A stretch of DNA of 40,824 nt from JBAYSY01 sp041675885 (GCA_041675885.1 JBAYSY010000029.1:1-40824); one strand, 5' to 3'. Positions 8,043 to 16,449 are shown, counted from the stretch's first letter. The notes: generated from the sequence alone by a model not told the origin. Program-made: numbers and translations.

Positions 8043-9197
8043 ATGTCCCAGATGCCGAACCCCACCGCCTGCCTTGCCCTGGCCGACGGCACGGTCTTCT
8101 ACGGTCGCGGCTTCGGCGCCACCGGCGAAACGGTGGCGGAACTGGTGTTCAACACCGCCATGACCGGCTACCAGGAGGTTCTGACCGACCCCTCCCATGC
8201 CGGGCAGGCCGTCACCTTCACCTTCCCGCATATCGGCAACACCGGCATCGCCCCCGAGGATGACGAGAGCGCCGATCCCGTCGCCGCCGGTCTGGTGGTG
8301 AAGTGGGATCCGACCGAGCCGTCGAACTGGCGCGCGGCGGGGGGGCTTGCCGACTGGCTCGCCCGGCGCGGGCTGATCGGCATGGGCGGGGTCGATACCC
8401 GCAGGCTGACCCGCGCCATCCGGCAACAGGGCGCGCCGCATGTGGCGCTCGCGCATGACCCCGAGGGGAAGTTCGACGTCGAGGCGCTGATCGCCAGGGC
8501 GCGGGCGTGGCCCGGTATCGTCGGGCAGGACCTGGCGAAGGAAGTGACCTGTGCGCAAAGCTACCGCTGGGACGAAATGCGCTGGGCCTGGCCCGACGGC
8601 TATCCCCGGCGCGAGGGGCCGGGGCTGCGGGTCGTCGCCATAGACTTCGGCGCGAAACGCAATATCCTGCGCTGCCTCGCCTCGGCGGGATGTGAGGTCA
8701 CGGTGCTTCCGGCCACGGCAACCGCCGAAGAGGTGCTGGCCCACGACCCCGAAGGGGTGTTCCTGACGAACGGTCCCGGCGATCCGGCGGCGACCGGCGA
8801 ATACGCGGTGCCGATGATCCGCGAGGTGCTGGCCCGCGACCTGCCGGTCTTCGGGATCTGCCTCGGCCACCAGATACTTGCGCTGGCCCTGGGCGCGCAG
8901 ACCGTCAAGATGAACCACGGCCATCACGGCGCCAATCACCCGGTGAAGGATGTCGAGACCGGCAAGGTCGAGATCACCATCATGAACCACGGCTTCACCG
9001 TCGATAGCCAGACCCTGCCCGAAGGCGTGGTCGAGACCCATGTCAGCCTGTTCGACGGCACGAATTGCGGCATCCGGATGGACGGGCGGCCGGTGTTCTC
9101 GGTCCAGCACCATCCCGAGGCAAGCCCCGGCCCGCAGGACAGCTATTACCTGTTCGAACGCTTCGCCGAGGCGATACGGACCCGCCGGGCCGCCTGA
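8043..9197 (+). CDS. carA: Carbamoyl-phosphate synthase small (glutaminase) subunit
   Basis: The 384-residue glutaminase subunit that hydrolyses glutamine and passes ammonia to CarB for carbamoyl-phosphate synthesis, feeding arginine and pyrimidine pathways. The N-terminal CarA domain covers residues 8-150. The class-I glutamine amidotransferase domain spans about 195-380, with nucleophile Cys273 in GICLGHQ and the His357/Glu359 pair in HHPEASPGP. It is full length and starts at ATG with GGAG upstream. carB is not in the window. The gene is divergent from YqeY and has its own likely promoter. Confidence 0.97.
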   Translation: MSQMPNPTACLALADGTVFYGRGFGATGETVAELVFNTAMTGYQEVLTDPSHAGQAVTFTFPHIGNTGIAPEDDESADPVAAGLVVKWDPTEPSNWRAAGGLADWLARRGLIGMGGVDTRRLTRAIRQQGAPHVALAHDPEGKFDVEALIARARAWPGIVGQDLAKEVTCAQSYRWDEMRWAWPDGYPRREGPGLRVVAIDFGAKRNILRCLASAGCEVTVLPATATAEEVLAHDPEGVFLTNGPGDPAATGEYAVPMIREVLARDLPVFGICLGHQILALALGAQTVKMNHGHHGANHPVKDVETGKVEITIMNHGFTVDSQTLPEGVVETHVSLFDGTNCGIRMDGRPVFSVQHHPEASPGPQDSYYLFERFAEAIRTRRAA

Positions 9198-9301
9198 CGG
9201 CCCCACCGGGCCCCGCCCTGCGCGACCCGCGCGTGTTAACCCGACATTAATACCCCCCGTGCCACCCTGCGCCGGTCAGAACGGAACAGGACGGATGGGG
9301 C

Positions 9302-11401
9302 ATGGTCGCAGGGGCCTTGCGAATCGCTGCGCGGACGGGCCCGGCCGCATCGGCCGGGCCGCGCGATCTCGCGCGGTTCCTGATCGACGAAGGTCTGGTC
9401 GCCCCCCATGCCATGGTCGCCGCACTGGCCGAGGCCGCGCACAGCCGGGCGCCGCTTGCCGACGTGCTGACGGCCGCGGGAACGATCGCCCCGGCCGATC
9501 TCGCCACGGCGCGCGCGCGGTGCCACGGGCTGACGCTGGTCGATCCGCTGGCCGAACCGCCCGACCCGCGGCTGATCGACCGGCTGGGCGCGGCGCGCGG
9601 ACTCGAACTCGGGGCGCTGCCGTGGCGGCGGGCCGGGGATACGGTGGTGGTGGCGCTCGACCGGCCCGAGACCTTCGCCCGCATCCGGGACGAACTGACC
9701 ACCGCGCTCGGCCCGGTCGCCCCGGCCCTGGCCGAACCCGAGGCGCTGCGCCGGGCGCTGGCCACGGCCCGCGCGGGCATGCTGCGGGCCCGCGCCGAAG
9801 CCCGCGTCCCCCCGGAGCTGAGCTGCCGGACATGGCACGCCGCCGCCGGGCGACGCTGGCTGATGCTGCTGCTGCCGGTGCTGGCGCTGCTGCTGGTGCT
9901 GGCCCCGGGGGCGGTGCTGCTGGCGCTGACCGGCTGGGCGGTGCTGACACTGGTCTGCTCGCTCGCGCTCAAGGGGGCGGCGCTGGTCCTTGCGCTGCGG
10001 CCCGCGCCGGTGGCGGCCGGGCCGCCCCCCGCCATCGCCCGGCGCCCGGTGGTATCCGTGCTGGTGCCGATGTTCCGCGAACCCGATATCGCGCCCCGGC
10101 TGCTGCGCCGTCTCGGGCGGCTCGACTACCCGCGCGCGCTGCTCGACGTGCTGCTGGTGATCGAGGAACGCGACCACGAGACCCGGGCCGCGCTGGAAAA
10201 CGCCGCCCTGCCCGGCTGGATGCGGGTGGTCGTGGTGCCGGACGGCCCGATGAAGACCAAGCCGCGCGCGCTCAACTACGCGCTCGACTTCTGCCGGGGC
10301 TCGATCATCGGCATCTACGACGCCGAGGACGCGCCCGACCGCGACCAGATCTCCCGCGTGGTGCGGCGGTTCCACGAACGTGGGCCCGAGGTCGGCTGCC
10401 TGCAAGGCGTGCTCGACTATTACAACCCGCGCTCGAACTGGATCGCCCGCTGTTTCACCATCGAATATGCCGCCTGGTTCCGGGTGGCGATGCCCGCGTT
10501 GCAGCGCCTCGGCCTGCCGCTGCCCCTGGGCGGCACCACGCTGTTCGTGCGGCGCGCGGCGCTGGAGGCGGTCGGGGCCTGGGATGCGCATAACGTCACC
10601 GAGGACGCCGACCTCGGCATCCGCCTGGCCCGCCGGGGCTACCGCACCGAAATGCTGGAAACCGCCACCGGGGAAGAAGCCTGTTGCCGCCCGCGCGCCT
10701 GGATGCGGCAACGCTCGCGCTGGATCAAGGGGCACATGCTGACCTGGGCGGTGCATATGCGAAGGCCCCGCGCGCTGTGGCGCGATCTCGGGCCGCGCGG
10801 GTTCCTCGGCTATCAGGTGATCTTTCTCGGCGCGCAGTCGCAATTCGTGCTTGCGCCGCTGATGCTGTCGTTCTGGCTGGTGGCGGCCGGGGTCTGGCAT
10901 CCGCTGGCGGCGGTGCTGCCGCCCGCGGCACTCACGGCGCTGGTCGCGCTGTTCCTGACGGCAGAGGCGGTGAACATCGGCCTCGGCATGGTCGGTGCAC
11001 GGCGCACCCGCCACCACCGGCTCTGGCACTGGGCACCGGGGCTGCATTTCTACTTTCCGCTGGCCGCCGTCGCCGCCTGGCGCGCCTTGTGGGAGATTTT
11101 CACCCGCCCCTTCTACTGGGCCAAGACCCGCCACGGGCTTTACGACACCGTGGGCGCCCCGCCAGCGCCGGTTCAGACGCCGCGCACCTCGCCCGCGTCA
11201 AGCCGCAGCCGGGTTTCGAACGCGCGCGAGATATGCGTGCGCAGCGCCGCGCAGGCCGCATCGCCGTCGCCCGCCTCGATGGCGGCGACGATCGCGTCAT
11301 GTTCCCCCAGCGCCGCCGCGTCGCGTCCTTCAGCCGCCAGCGAGGTCGAGGCCAGCAGCGCCATCGATCGGTGCACAAGGCCGAGTTGCTGGACCAGATA
11401 A
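9302..11401 (+). CDS. Membrane family-2 glycosyltransferase with N-terminal MshEN-like domain
   Basis: A processive-type GT2 membrane enzyme, 699 residues as read. Residues 20-150 resemble the MshEN/T2SS-E N-terminal domain, two hydrophobic segments follow (about 185-235), then a GT-A catalytic domain at 250-480. That domain has DAEDAPD (about 339), TEDADLG (about 432) and QRSRWIKGH (about 469), matching the D, DxD, TED and QxxRW pattern of cellulose-synthase-like enzymes. Several C-terminal helices follow up to about 610. It probably builds a beta-linked exopolysaccharide or oligosaccharide; the product is unknown. The last 75 or so codons, from about 11175, lie antisense to the convergent GntR gene and are a Ser/Ala-rich tail with no domain character, so the natural stop has probably been lost or moved. 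The start ATG has AGGA about 11 bases upstream. Confidence 0.85.
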   Translation: MVAGALRIAARTGPAASAGPRDLARFLIDEGLVAPHAMVAALAEAAHSRAPLADVLTAAGTIAPADLATARARCHGLTLVDPLAEPPDPRLIDRLGAARGLELGALPWRRAGDTVVVALDRPETFARIRDELTTALGPVAPALAEPEALRRALATARAGMLRARAEARVPPELSCRTWHAAAGRRWLMLLLPVLALLLVLAPGAVLLALTGWAVLTLVCSLALKGAALVLALRPAPVAAGPPPAIARRPVVSVLVPMFREPDIAPRLLRRLGRLDYPRALLDVLLVIEERDHETRAALENAALPGWMRVVVVPDGPMKTKPRALNYALDFCRGSIIGIYDAEDAPDRDQISRVVRRFHERGPEVGCLQGVLDYYNPRSNWIARCFTIEYAAWFRVAMPALQRLGLPLPLGGTTLFVRRAALEAVGAWDAHNVTEDADLGIRLARRGYRTEMLETATGEEACCRPRAWMRQRSRWIKGHMLTWAVHMRRPRALWRDLGPRGFLGYQVIFLGAQSQFVLAPLMLSFWLVAAGVWHPLAAVLPPAALTALVALFLTAEAVNIGLGMVGARRTRHHRLWHWAPGLHFYFPLAAVAAWRALWEIFTRPFYWAKTRHGLYDTVGAPPAPVQTPRTSPASSRSRVSNAREICVRSAAQAASPSPASMAATIASCSPSAAASRPSAASEVEASSAIDRCTRPSCWTR

Positions 11402-11823
11402 CGGTTGTGCGATGCCAGATGGATCTGCTTGTGGAACCGCCGGTTGGCCCGGCTCATCGCCTGCGGGTCGCCAAGCAGGCGGCGATCGTCCTCGACCATC
11501 GCCCGCAGCACGCGCACCTCTTCCTCGGTCGCGTGGCGCGCGGCAAGGCGGGCGGCAAGCCCCTCCAGTTCCGCTCGCACCGCGTAAAGCTCGGCCAGCT
11601 GGTTGTGGTCGAGCGAGGCGACGATCAGGCTGCGGCCGTCGCGGGTCAGCATCGACTGGGTTTCCAGCCGTTGCAGCGCCTCGCGCACCGGGGTGCGCGA
11701 CACGCCGAAACGTTCGGCCAGTTCCGATTCCACCAGCCGGTCGCCGGGCTTGTAGAGGCCGCCGTCGATGGCTTCGAGGATCAGCGAATAGGCATCGCGC
11801 TGGCTGGACCGGGCATCGGGCAT
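11173..11823 (-). CDS. GntR/FadR-family transcriptional regulator (FCD domain)
   Basis: A 216-residue DNA-binding regulator. Residues 12-75 form the winged helix-turn-helix (KPGDRLVESELAERFGVSRTPVREALQRL). Residues 80-205 form an all-helical FCD ligand domain with the His residues typical of its metal site (RFHKQIHLASHNRY and EHDAIVAAI, then RTHI). The ATG at 11823 follows GGAG by about 7 bases and is preferred over ATGs at 11838 and 11862. Members usually sense a carboxylate metabolite. No catabolic operon is adjacent, so the target is unclear. Its 3' end overlaps the tail of the convergent glycosyltransferase frame by 229 bases. Confidence 0.9.
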   Translation of the reverse strand: MPDARSSQRDAYSLILEAIDGGLYKPGDRLVESELAERFGVSRTPVREALQRLETQSMLTRDGRSLIVASLDHNQLAELYAVRAELEGLAARLAARHATEEEVRVLRAMVEDDRRLLGDPQAMSRANRRFHKQIHLASHNRYLVQQLGLVHRSMALLASTSLAAEGRDAAALGEHDAIVAAIEAGDGDAACAALRTHISRAFETRLRLDAGEVRGV

Positions 11824-11931
11824 CGGGTTCTCCGTCATGGGCGCGAACCTTGCCCCGGGCACGGCCGGGGATCAAGCGGCATGAGGGCGGCGCCATTGCA
11901 CCCGGCGCACCGAAGGGCTAGCCTCGCGCGT

Positions 11932-12579
11932 ATGGAAACGCCCACGTTCAGCGGGGTCGAAACCTGGGTGTTCGATCTCGACAATACGCTTTACCCGCCC
12001 ACCGTCCGGCTGTTCGACCGGATCGAAGCCCGCATGGTCACCTGGGTGATGGAGGCGCTGGGTGTCGGCCGGGATGAGGCCGACCGGCTGCGCCGCCACT
12101 ACTGGACGCGCTACGGCACCACGCTGGCCGGGCTGATGGCCGAACACGGCGTCGATCCCGGCCCCTATCTGATCGACGTCCATGACATCCCGCTCGACGG
12201 CCTGACCCCCGACCCGCTGCTGGCCGCGCGGATCCGGGCGCTGCCGGGGCGGCGGATCGTCTATACCAACGGCTCCGCCCCCTATGCCGCGCGGGTGCTG
12301 GGCGCGCGCGGGCTGGGCGCGGCCTTCGACGCGGTCTATGGGGTCGAACACGCGGGCTTTCGCCCCAAGCCCGAACGGCAGGCGTTCGAAACCGTGTTCG
12401 GCGCCGATGGCACCACCCCGGCCCGCGCCGCGATGTTCGAGGACGACCCGCGCAACCTTGCCGCCCCGCATGAGATGGGGATGCGCACCGTGCATGTCGC
12501 CCCCGCCCCCGCGCCCGCGCCGCATATCCACCACCACACCGACGACCTGTCGGGGTTCCTCGCCCGGCTCATGGGTTGA
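11932..12579 (+). CDS. HAD-family pyrimidine 5'-nucleotidase
   Basis: A 215-residue HAD-superfamily phosphatase of the SDT1/PHM8-like pyrimidine 5'-nucleotidase group. Motif I FDLDNTLYP places the nucleophile at Asp15 and the acid/base at Asp17. Motif II is YTNGS, motif III contains Lys in KPERQAFE, and motif IV is FEDDPRN. It should dephosphorylate nucleoside monophosphates or similar small phosphates in the cytoplasm. An Ala-Pro-rich, His-containing segment near the C-terminus (VAPAPAPAPHIHHH) is less usual. The ATG was chosen because homology begins there, although the frame is open far upstream across the glycosyltransferase gene. Confidence 0.92.
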   Translation: METPTFSGVETWVFDLDNTLYPPTVRLFDRIEARMVTWVMEALGVGRDEADRLRRHYWTRYGTTLAGLMAEHGVDPGPYLIDVHDIPLDGLTPDPLLAARIRALPGRRIVYTNGSAPYAARVLGARGLGAAFDAVYGVEHAGFRPKPERQAFETVFGADGTTPARAAMFEDDPRNLAAPHEMGMRTVHVAPAPAPAPHIHHHTDDLSGFLARLMG

Positions 12580-12696
12580 GCACCGCAACCTGCGGCATAA
12601 CGCCGCGGTGCGACAACCCGTCCGGCCGCCGGGCGTGGCAGAAGGCGCATCTGTCCCTTACCTTTGAGCGGTCCCCATCACTGGCAGGAGGCGCCG

Positions 12697-12915
12697 ATGA
12701 CCACGACCGATGTTCCCCCCCATTCTTCCGCTCGGCACCGGCCGCAGGCCGACGGCGCCGCCCGCACCTTTGAGCCGGTCTTCTACCTGATCGGCGGGGC
12801 GCTGGTGCTGGTGGCCATCGCCACCGCCATCTGGGGCATCAAGGCGTTGGCGCTGAGCGCGCTCGCCACGGTGCCGCTGGTCTTTCTCGGCCTGCTTGCC
12901 GTGACCCGGGACTGA
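12697..12915 (+). CDS. 72-residue membrane protein, unknown function
   Basis: A small protein with a hydrophilic N-terminal third (His/Arg/Pro-containing) followed by two closely spaced hydrophobic segments at about residues 27-47 and 50-68, ending in TRD. The start is set by CAGGAGG seven bases before the ATG. It stands alone between the nucleotidase and the monooxygenase, all on the plus strand. I do not recognise a family. Codon use is typical of the genome, which with the strong binding site makes it a credible gene. Confidence 0.78.
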   Translation: MTTTDVPPHSSARHRPQADGAARTFEPVFYLIGGALVLVAIATAIWGIKALALSALATVPLVFLGLLAVTRD

Positions 12916-13011
12916 TCCGCCCGGCGACGGGTTCCGACGGCAGGCCCCGGTGACATGCCACGTGGACGCGGGGGCGCGGCTGGCGTATCCAGTGCCGGAA
13001 TGGAGGCGCGG

Positions 13012-14211
13012 ATGGACCGGATCACGGTGGACATACTGGTTTCGGGCGGCGGGGTCGCCGGGCTTGCGGCGGCGGCGGGTTTCGGCGCGGCGGGGTTTTC
13101 GGTGCTTTGCGTCGATCCGGCCCCCCCCGTCACCGACGAGGCCGATCCGGACGCCGACCTGCGCACCACCGCCTTTCTGCAACCCTCGGTCCCGGTTCTG
13201 GAGGCGGCGGGCCTGTGGGGCCGCCTTTCCCCCCATGCCACGGCGCTGCAACGGATGCGCATCGTCGATGCGGGCGGCGAGACGCCCGAGCCCCGGTTGA
13301 TCCGCGTTTTCGACGCGGCGGATATTTCCGACCTGCCGTTCGGCTGGAACCTGCCCAACTGGCTTTTGCGGCGCGAGATGGTGGCGCGGATCGGTGAAAT
13401 GCCGGGGGTGGAATTCCGCCCCGGCACCGCGACCCGCTCCGTGCTCACCCGCGAGGGGGCGGCGCTGGTGGGCCTTTCCGACGGCACAAGGGTTTCGGCG
13501 CGGCTTCTGGTCGCGGCGGACGGGCGCAATTCCGGCGTGCGCACGGCGCTGGGGATCGGGGTCCGGACGATCCGTTACGGGCAGAAGGCGGTGGTTTTCG
13601 CGGTCTCGCACCCGCTGCCGCATGAAAACGTCTCGACCGAGATCCACCGCAGCGGCGGGCCGTTCACGCTGGTGCCGCTGCCGGACCGCGACGGCGCCCC
13701 GCGCTCGGCCGTGATCTGGATGGAGCACGGGCCCGAGGCACAGCGCCTTGCCGCCCTGCCCGAGGCGGATTTCGAGGCCGGGGCCAGCGCCCGGTCGTGC
13801 AACCTGTTCGGGCCGCTGACGCTGGCCAGCCGCCGCATGGTCTGGCCGATCATCAGCCAGATCGCCGACCGCATCACCGCCGAGCGCACCGCGCTGATGG
13901 CCGAGGCCGCGCATGTGGTGCCGCCGATCGGCGCGCAGGGGCTGAACATGAGCCTCGCCGACCTGCGGGTGCTGATCGACCTTGCCACGGCCGATCCGGC
14001 GGGGCTTGGCGGGCGGGCGATGCTGGATGCCTATGCGAGGGCCCGGCAGGGCGACATAAGGGCGCGGGTGACGGGGATCGACGCGCTCAACCGGGCCTCG
14101 ATGGCCGGGGCGCGGGGGCTGCGCGACCTGCGCGCCGGGGCGCTGGAAGCGATGTATGCGGTGGCGCCGCTGCGCCGGGCGCTGATGCAGGCGGGGCTTG
14201 GGGTGCGCTGA
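13012..14211 (+). CDS. UbiH/UbiF-family FAD-dependent monooxygenase
   Basis: A 399-residue flavoprotein of the ubiquinone-hydroxylase family, expected to hydroxylate the ring of a polyprenyl-benzene intermediate in ubiquinone synthesis. The FAD dinucleotide motif is SGGGVAGLAAAAGF (residues 11-24), the second FAD/NADPH motif is AADGRNSGVR (about 168-177) and the third region is AEAAHVVPPIGAQGLNMSL (about 294-312). The third motif reads AEAAH where most relatives have GDAAH. The ATG at 13012 has GGAG six bases upstream. The last codons and the stop are formed by a copy of the dispersed palindrome GGTGCGCTGAAGCGCACC. It is convergent with the Lrp pair. Confidence 0.9.
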   Translation: MDRITVDILVSGGGVAGLAAAAGFGAAGFSVLCVDPAPPVTDEADPDADLRTTAFLQPSVPVLEAAGLWGRLSPHATALQRMRIVDAGGETPEPRLIRVFDAADISDLPFGWNLPNWLLRREMVARIGEMPGVEFRPGTATRSVLTREGAALVGLSDGTRVSARLLVAADGRNSGVRTALGIGVRTIRYGQKAVVFAVSHPLPHENVSTEIHRSGGPFTLVPLPDRDGAPRSAVIWMEHGPEAQRLAALPEADFEAGASARSCNLFGPLTLASRRMVWPIISQIADRITAERTALMAEAAHVVPPIGAQGLNMSLADLRVLIDLATADPAGLGGRAMLDAYARARQGDIRARVTGIDALNRASMAGARGLRDLRAGALEAMYAVAPLRRALMQAGLGVR

Positions 14212-14219
14212 AGCGCACC
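14202..14219. repeat. Dispersed 18-bp palindrome, copy 1
   Basis: GGTGCGCTGAAGCGCACC, followed by CTACG. This copy contains the TGA stop of the UbiH-like gene (14209-14211). It sits between two convergent genes, where a bidirectional hairpin could help end transcription. Confidence 0.85.
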
Positions 14220-14241
14220 CTACGCAGCCACCTCCGATCCG

Positions 14242-14700
14242 TCAGCCCAGCGGGCCGGGGCGGCGTTCCTCGGACAGAAGCACGTTGGCCTCGACCTGGC
14301 CGACACCCGGCAGGGTCATGATCCGGCGGCGCAGCACCCGCTCGAAATCCGCGATGTCGCGCGCCACCACCCGCAGCCGGTAATCGAACAGGCCAAGGAC
14401 GTGCTGCACCACCTGCACCTCTGGAATCGCCGCCACCGCGCGCTCGAAATCATCGACGCTGATCCGGCCACGGGTCGCGAGTTTCACCCCGAGGAACACG
14501 GTCACGCCGAAGCCCAGCGCTTCGCGGTCCACCACGATACGGCGCCCGGCGATGATCCCGGCCTCCTCCATCCGGCGGATGCGCCGCCATGCGGCGGGCT
14601 GCGACAGGCCGAATCGGCGGCCCAGCGCGCCCGCACTCTGCCCCGCGTCCTGCGACAGCGCATGGAGCAGCGCCCGGTCGGTGGCGTCGAGGTCGATCAT
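14242..14700 (-). CDS. Lrp/AsnC-family regulator (second of a tandem pair)
   Basis: A 152-residue Lrp-type regulator with an N-terminal helix-turn-helix (DATDRALLHALSQDAGQSAG, recognition helix around SQPAAWRRIRRMEEAGII) and a C-terminal RAM ligand domain from about residue 65. Its ATG overlaps the stop of the upstream Lrp gene by four bases, so the two are translated together. The paralogues differ clearly and may form heteromers or sense different amino acids. Nearby ilvC makes branched-chain amino-acid control the obvious guess, but no effector can be read from the sequence. Confidence 0.92.
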   Translation of the reverse strand: MIDLDATDRALLHALSQDAGQSAGALGRRFGLSQPAAWRRIRRMEEAGIIAGRRIVVDREALGFGVTVFLGVKLATRGRISVDDFERAVAAIPEVQVVQHVLGLFDYRLRVVARDIADFERVLRRRIMTLPGVGQVEANVLLSEERRPGPLG

Positions 14701-15158
14701 ATCGGCAGCGCCTCGGTATCGCGGATGGTGGAGACCAGCATCAGCGCCTCGATATCGGCGATATGCGGCAGGGTGAGGATGCGGCTCCGGTAGACCTCCT
14801 TGTAATGGCGCATGTCGCGGGCGATCACGTTCAGCCGCAGATCGACCCGGCCGAGGAAGGTCTCGATGCCGATCACCTCGGGCACCTCGCGCGCGGCGGC
14901 GATGAAATCGTCGAAGGCGCGCGGCGCGGTCTTGTCGAGGGTGAAGCGCAGCGAGACCTCCACCTCCCAGCCGAGCGCGCGCCAGTCGATCACCGCCGCG
15001 GTGCCCCGGATCACCCCGGCCGCGCGCAAGCGTTCCAGACGGCGCCAGCAGGTCGCCGGGGTGACGCCGGCACGGGCGGCCAGTTCCGCCGTGGCAAGGC
15101 CGGGGTCGGCCATGAGATGCCGCAGCAGGCGGCGGTCGGTATCGTCGATCTGCATCAA
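14697..15158 (-). CDS. Lrp/AsnC-family regulator (first of a tandem pair)
   Basis: A 153-residue Lrp-type regulator: helix-turn-helix at residues 5-60 (TAELAARAGVTPATCWRRLE) and RAM domain at about 66-145. It is divergent from ilvC with 125 bases between starts. That spacer holds an AT-rich stretch and a pair of GAATTTGC direct repeats, the kind of place an Lrp protein would bind. It probably controls ilvC and/or its own operon. The ribosome binding site is weak (GATGAAG), so expression may be low. Confidence 0.92.
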   Translation of the reverse strand: MMQIDDTDRRLLRHLMADPGLATAELAARAGVTPATCWRRLERLRAAGVIRGTAAVIDWRALGWEVEVSLRFTLDKTAPRAFDDFIAAAREVPEVIGIETFLGRVDLRLNVIARDMRHYKEVYRSRILTLPHIADIEALMLVSTIRDTEALPI

Positions 15159-15216
15159 AACTTCATCAATCGGATATCAGGCGCATAGTTATCTGACTTT
15201 ACGGCCTGAAACAAAA

Positions 15217-15253
15217 GAATTTGCACGGGAATTTGCGTGACCCTGCCTATACT
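15217..15253 (+). promoter_or_regulatory. ilvC promoter region with two GAATTTGC direct repeats
   Basis: GAATTTGC occurs at 15217-15224 and again at 15229-15236, 12 bp apart (about one helical turn). A good -10 hexamer TATACT lies at 15248-15253, 31 bases before the ilvC ATG, without a convincing -35 at normal spacing. A promoter that lacks a good -35 next to phased repeats suggests activator control, plausibly by one of the divergent Lrp proteins. The repeats were read by eye and are not matched to a known Lrp site. Confidence 0.45.
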
Positions 15254-15283
15254 GCCCGCCAGACACAACAGAGGAGAACGCCG

Positions 15284-16306
15284 ATGCGCGTTTATTACGA
15301 CCGCGATTGCGACATCAACCTGATCAAGGACAAGAAGGTCGCGATCCTCGGCTACGGCTCGCAGGGCCATGCCCATGCGCTGAACCTGCGCGACTCGGGC
15401 GCCAAGAACCTTGCCGTCGCCCTGCGCGAGGGCTCGCCCTCGGCGAAGAAGGCCGAGGCCGAGGGGCTTCAGGTGATGGGCATCGCCGAGGCGGCGGCCT
15501 GGGCCGACCTGATCATGTTCACCATGCCGGACGAACTTCAGGCCGAGACCTACCGCAAATACGTCCACGACAACCTGCGCGAAGGCGCGGCCATCGCCTT
15601 CGCCCACGGGCTGAACGTCCATTTCGGCCTGATCGAGCCGAAGCCGGGCGTCGATGTCATCATGATGGCGCCCAAGGGCCCCGGTCACACGGTGCGCGGC
15701 GAATACGTCAAAGGGGGCGGCGTGCCCTGCCTCGTGGCGGTCGATAACGACGCCACCGGCCGGGCGCTGGAGCTTGGACTGTCCTATTGCTCGGCCATCG
15801 GCGGCGGGCGTTCGGGCATCATCGAGACCAACTTCCGCGAGGAATGCGAAACCGACCTGTTCGGCGAACAGGCGGTGCTCTGCGGCGGTCTGGTCGAACT
15901 GATCCGCATGGGCTTCGAGACGCTGGTCGAGGCGGGTTATGCCCCCGAGATGGCCTATTTCGAATGCCTGCACGAGGTGAAGCTGATCGTCGATCTGATC
16001 TACGAAGGCGGCATCGCCAACATGAACTACTCGATCTCGAACACGGCCGAGTATGGCGAATATGTCAGCGGCCCGCGCATCCTGCCCTATGACGAGACCA
16101 AGGCGCGGATGAAGGCGGTGCTGAAAGATATCCAGTCGGGCAAGTTCGTGCGCGACTTCATGCAGGAAAACGCCGTGGGCCAGCCGTTCTTCAAGGCCAC
16201 CCGCCGCAACAACGACGGCCACCAGATCGAACAGGTCGGCGAAAAGCTGCGCGACATGATGCCGTGGATCTCGGCCGGCAAGATGGTGGACAAGGCGCGG
16301 AACTGA
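15284..16306 (+). CDS. ilvC: Ketol-acid reductoisomerase
   Basis: The 340-residue class I enzyme that converts acetolactate and acetohydroxybutyrate to the dihydroxy acids of valine, leucine and isoleucine synthesis using NADPH and magnesium. The N-terminal Rossmann domain has GYGSQGHAHALNLRDSG (residues 24-40) and a Ser-rich cofactor loop (REGSPSAKK). The C-terminal knotted domain carries the metal-binding acidic residues in ETDLFGEQ and the CLHEVKLIVDLIYEGG segment. The start is fixed by AGAGGAG nine bases before the ATG. It is transcribed away from the two Lrp genes and ends before a clear terminator. Confidence 0.97.
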   Translation: MRVYYDRDCDINLIKDKKVAILGYGSQGHAHALNLRDSGAKNLAVALREGSPSAKKAEAEGLQVMGIAEAAAWADLIMFTMPDELQAETYRKYVHDNLREGAAIAFAHGLNVHFGLIEPKPGVDVIMMAPKGPGHTVRGEYVKGGGVPCLVAVDNDATGRALELGLSYCSAIGGGRSGIIETNFREECETDLFGEQAVLCGGLVELIRMGFETLVEAGYAPEMAYFECLHEVKLIVDLIYEGGIANMNYSISNTAEYGEYVSGPRILPYDETKARMKAVLKDIQSGKFVRDFMQENAVGQPFFKATRRNNDGHQIEQVGEKLRDMMPWISAGKMVDKARN

Positions 16307-16323
16307 TCCGGGGCCGGCGGGAT

Positions 16324-16340
16324 GGTGCGCTGAAGCGCAC
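16324..16340. repeat. Dispersed 18-bp palindrome, copy 2
   Basis: GGTGCGCTGAAGCGCAC, 17 bases after the ilvC stop and one base short of the full palindrome. The ilvC terminator hairpin begins directly after it. Confidence 0.8.
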
Positions 16341-16364
16341 GGGGGCGCCTGCGGGCGCCCCTTT
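16341..16364 (+). terminator. ilvC rho-independent terminator
   Basis: An 8-bp GC stem, GGGGCGCC (16342-16349) with GGCGCCCC (16354-16361), a four-base loop and then TTT. It lies 35 bases after the ilvC stop. The U-run is short, as is common in very GC-rich genomes. Confidence 0.7.
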
Positions 16365-16449
16365 CCCGTGCCGCCCCCTGAAGCGTTTCCGAAGGCGGTG
16401 TCTGTCTTGCGTGTCGGTCGATATTGCTGCCCGAAGCCGATCTATTGCA

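Noticed and set aside
10684..11931. Upstream extension of the nucleotidase frame across the glycosyltransferase and GntR genes
   Set aside because: Homology to HAD nucleotidases begins only at the ATG at 11932; the upstream part is an out-of-frame shadow.
12580..12696. Possible small RNA or tRNA in the spacer after the nucleotidase
   Set aside because: A short GCGGC/GCCGC hairpin exists, but there is no cloverleaf, promoter or terminator to support an RNA gene.
15159..15283. Leader-peptide attenuator for ilvC
   Set aside because: The ilvC ATG is only 31 bases after the -10, leaving no room for a leader peptide, and no branched-chain codon run is seen.
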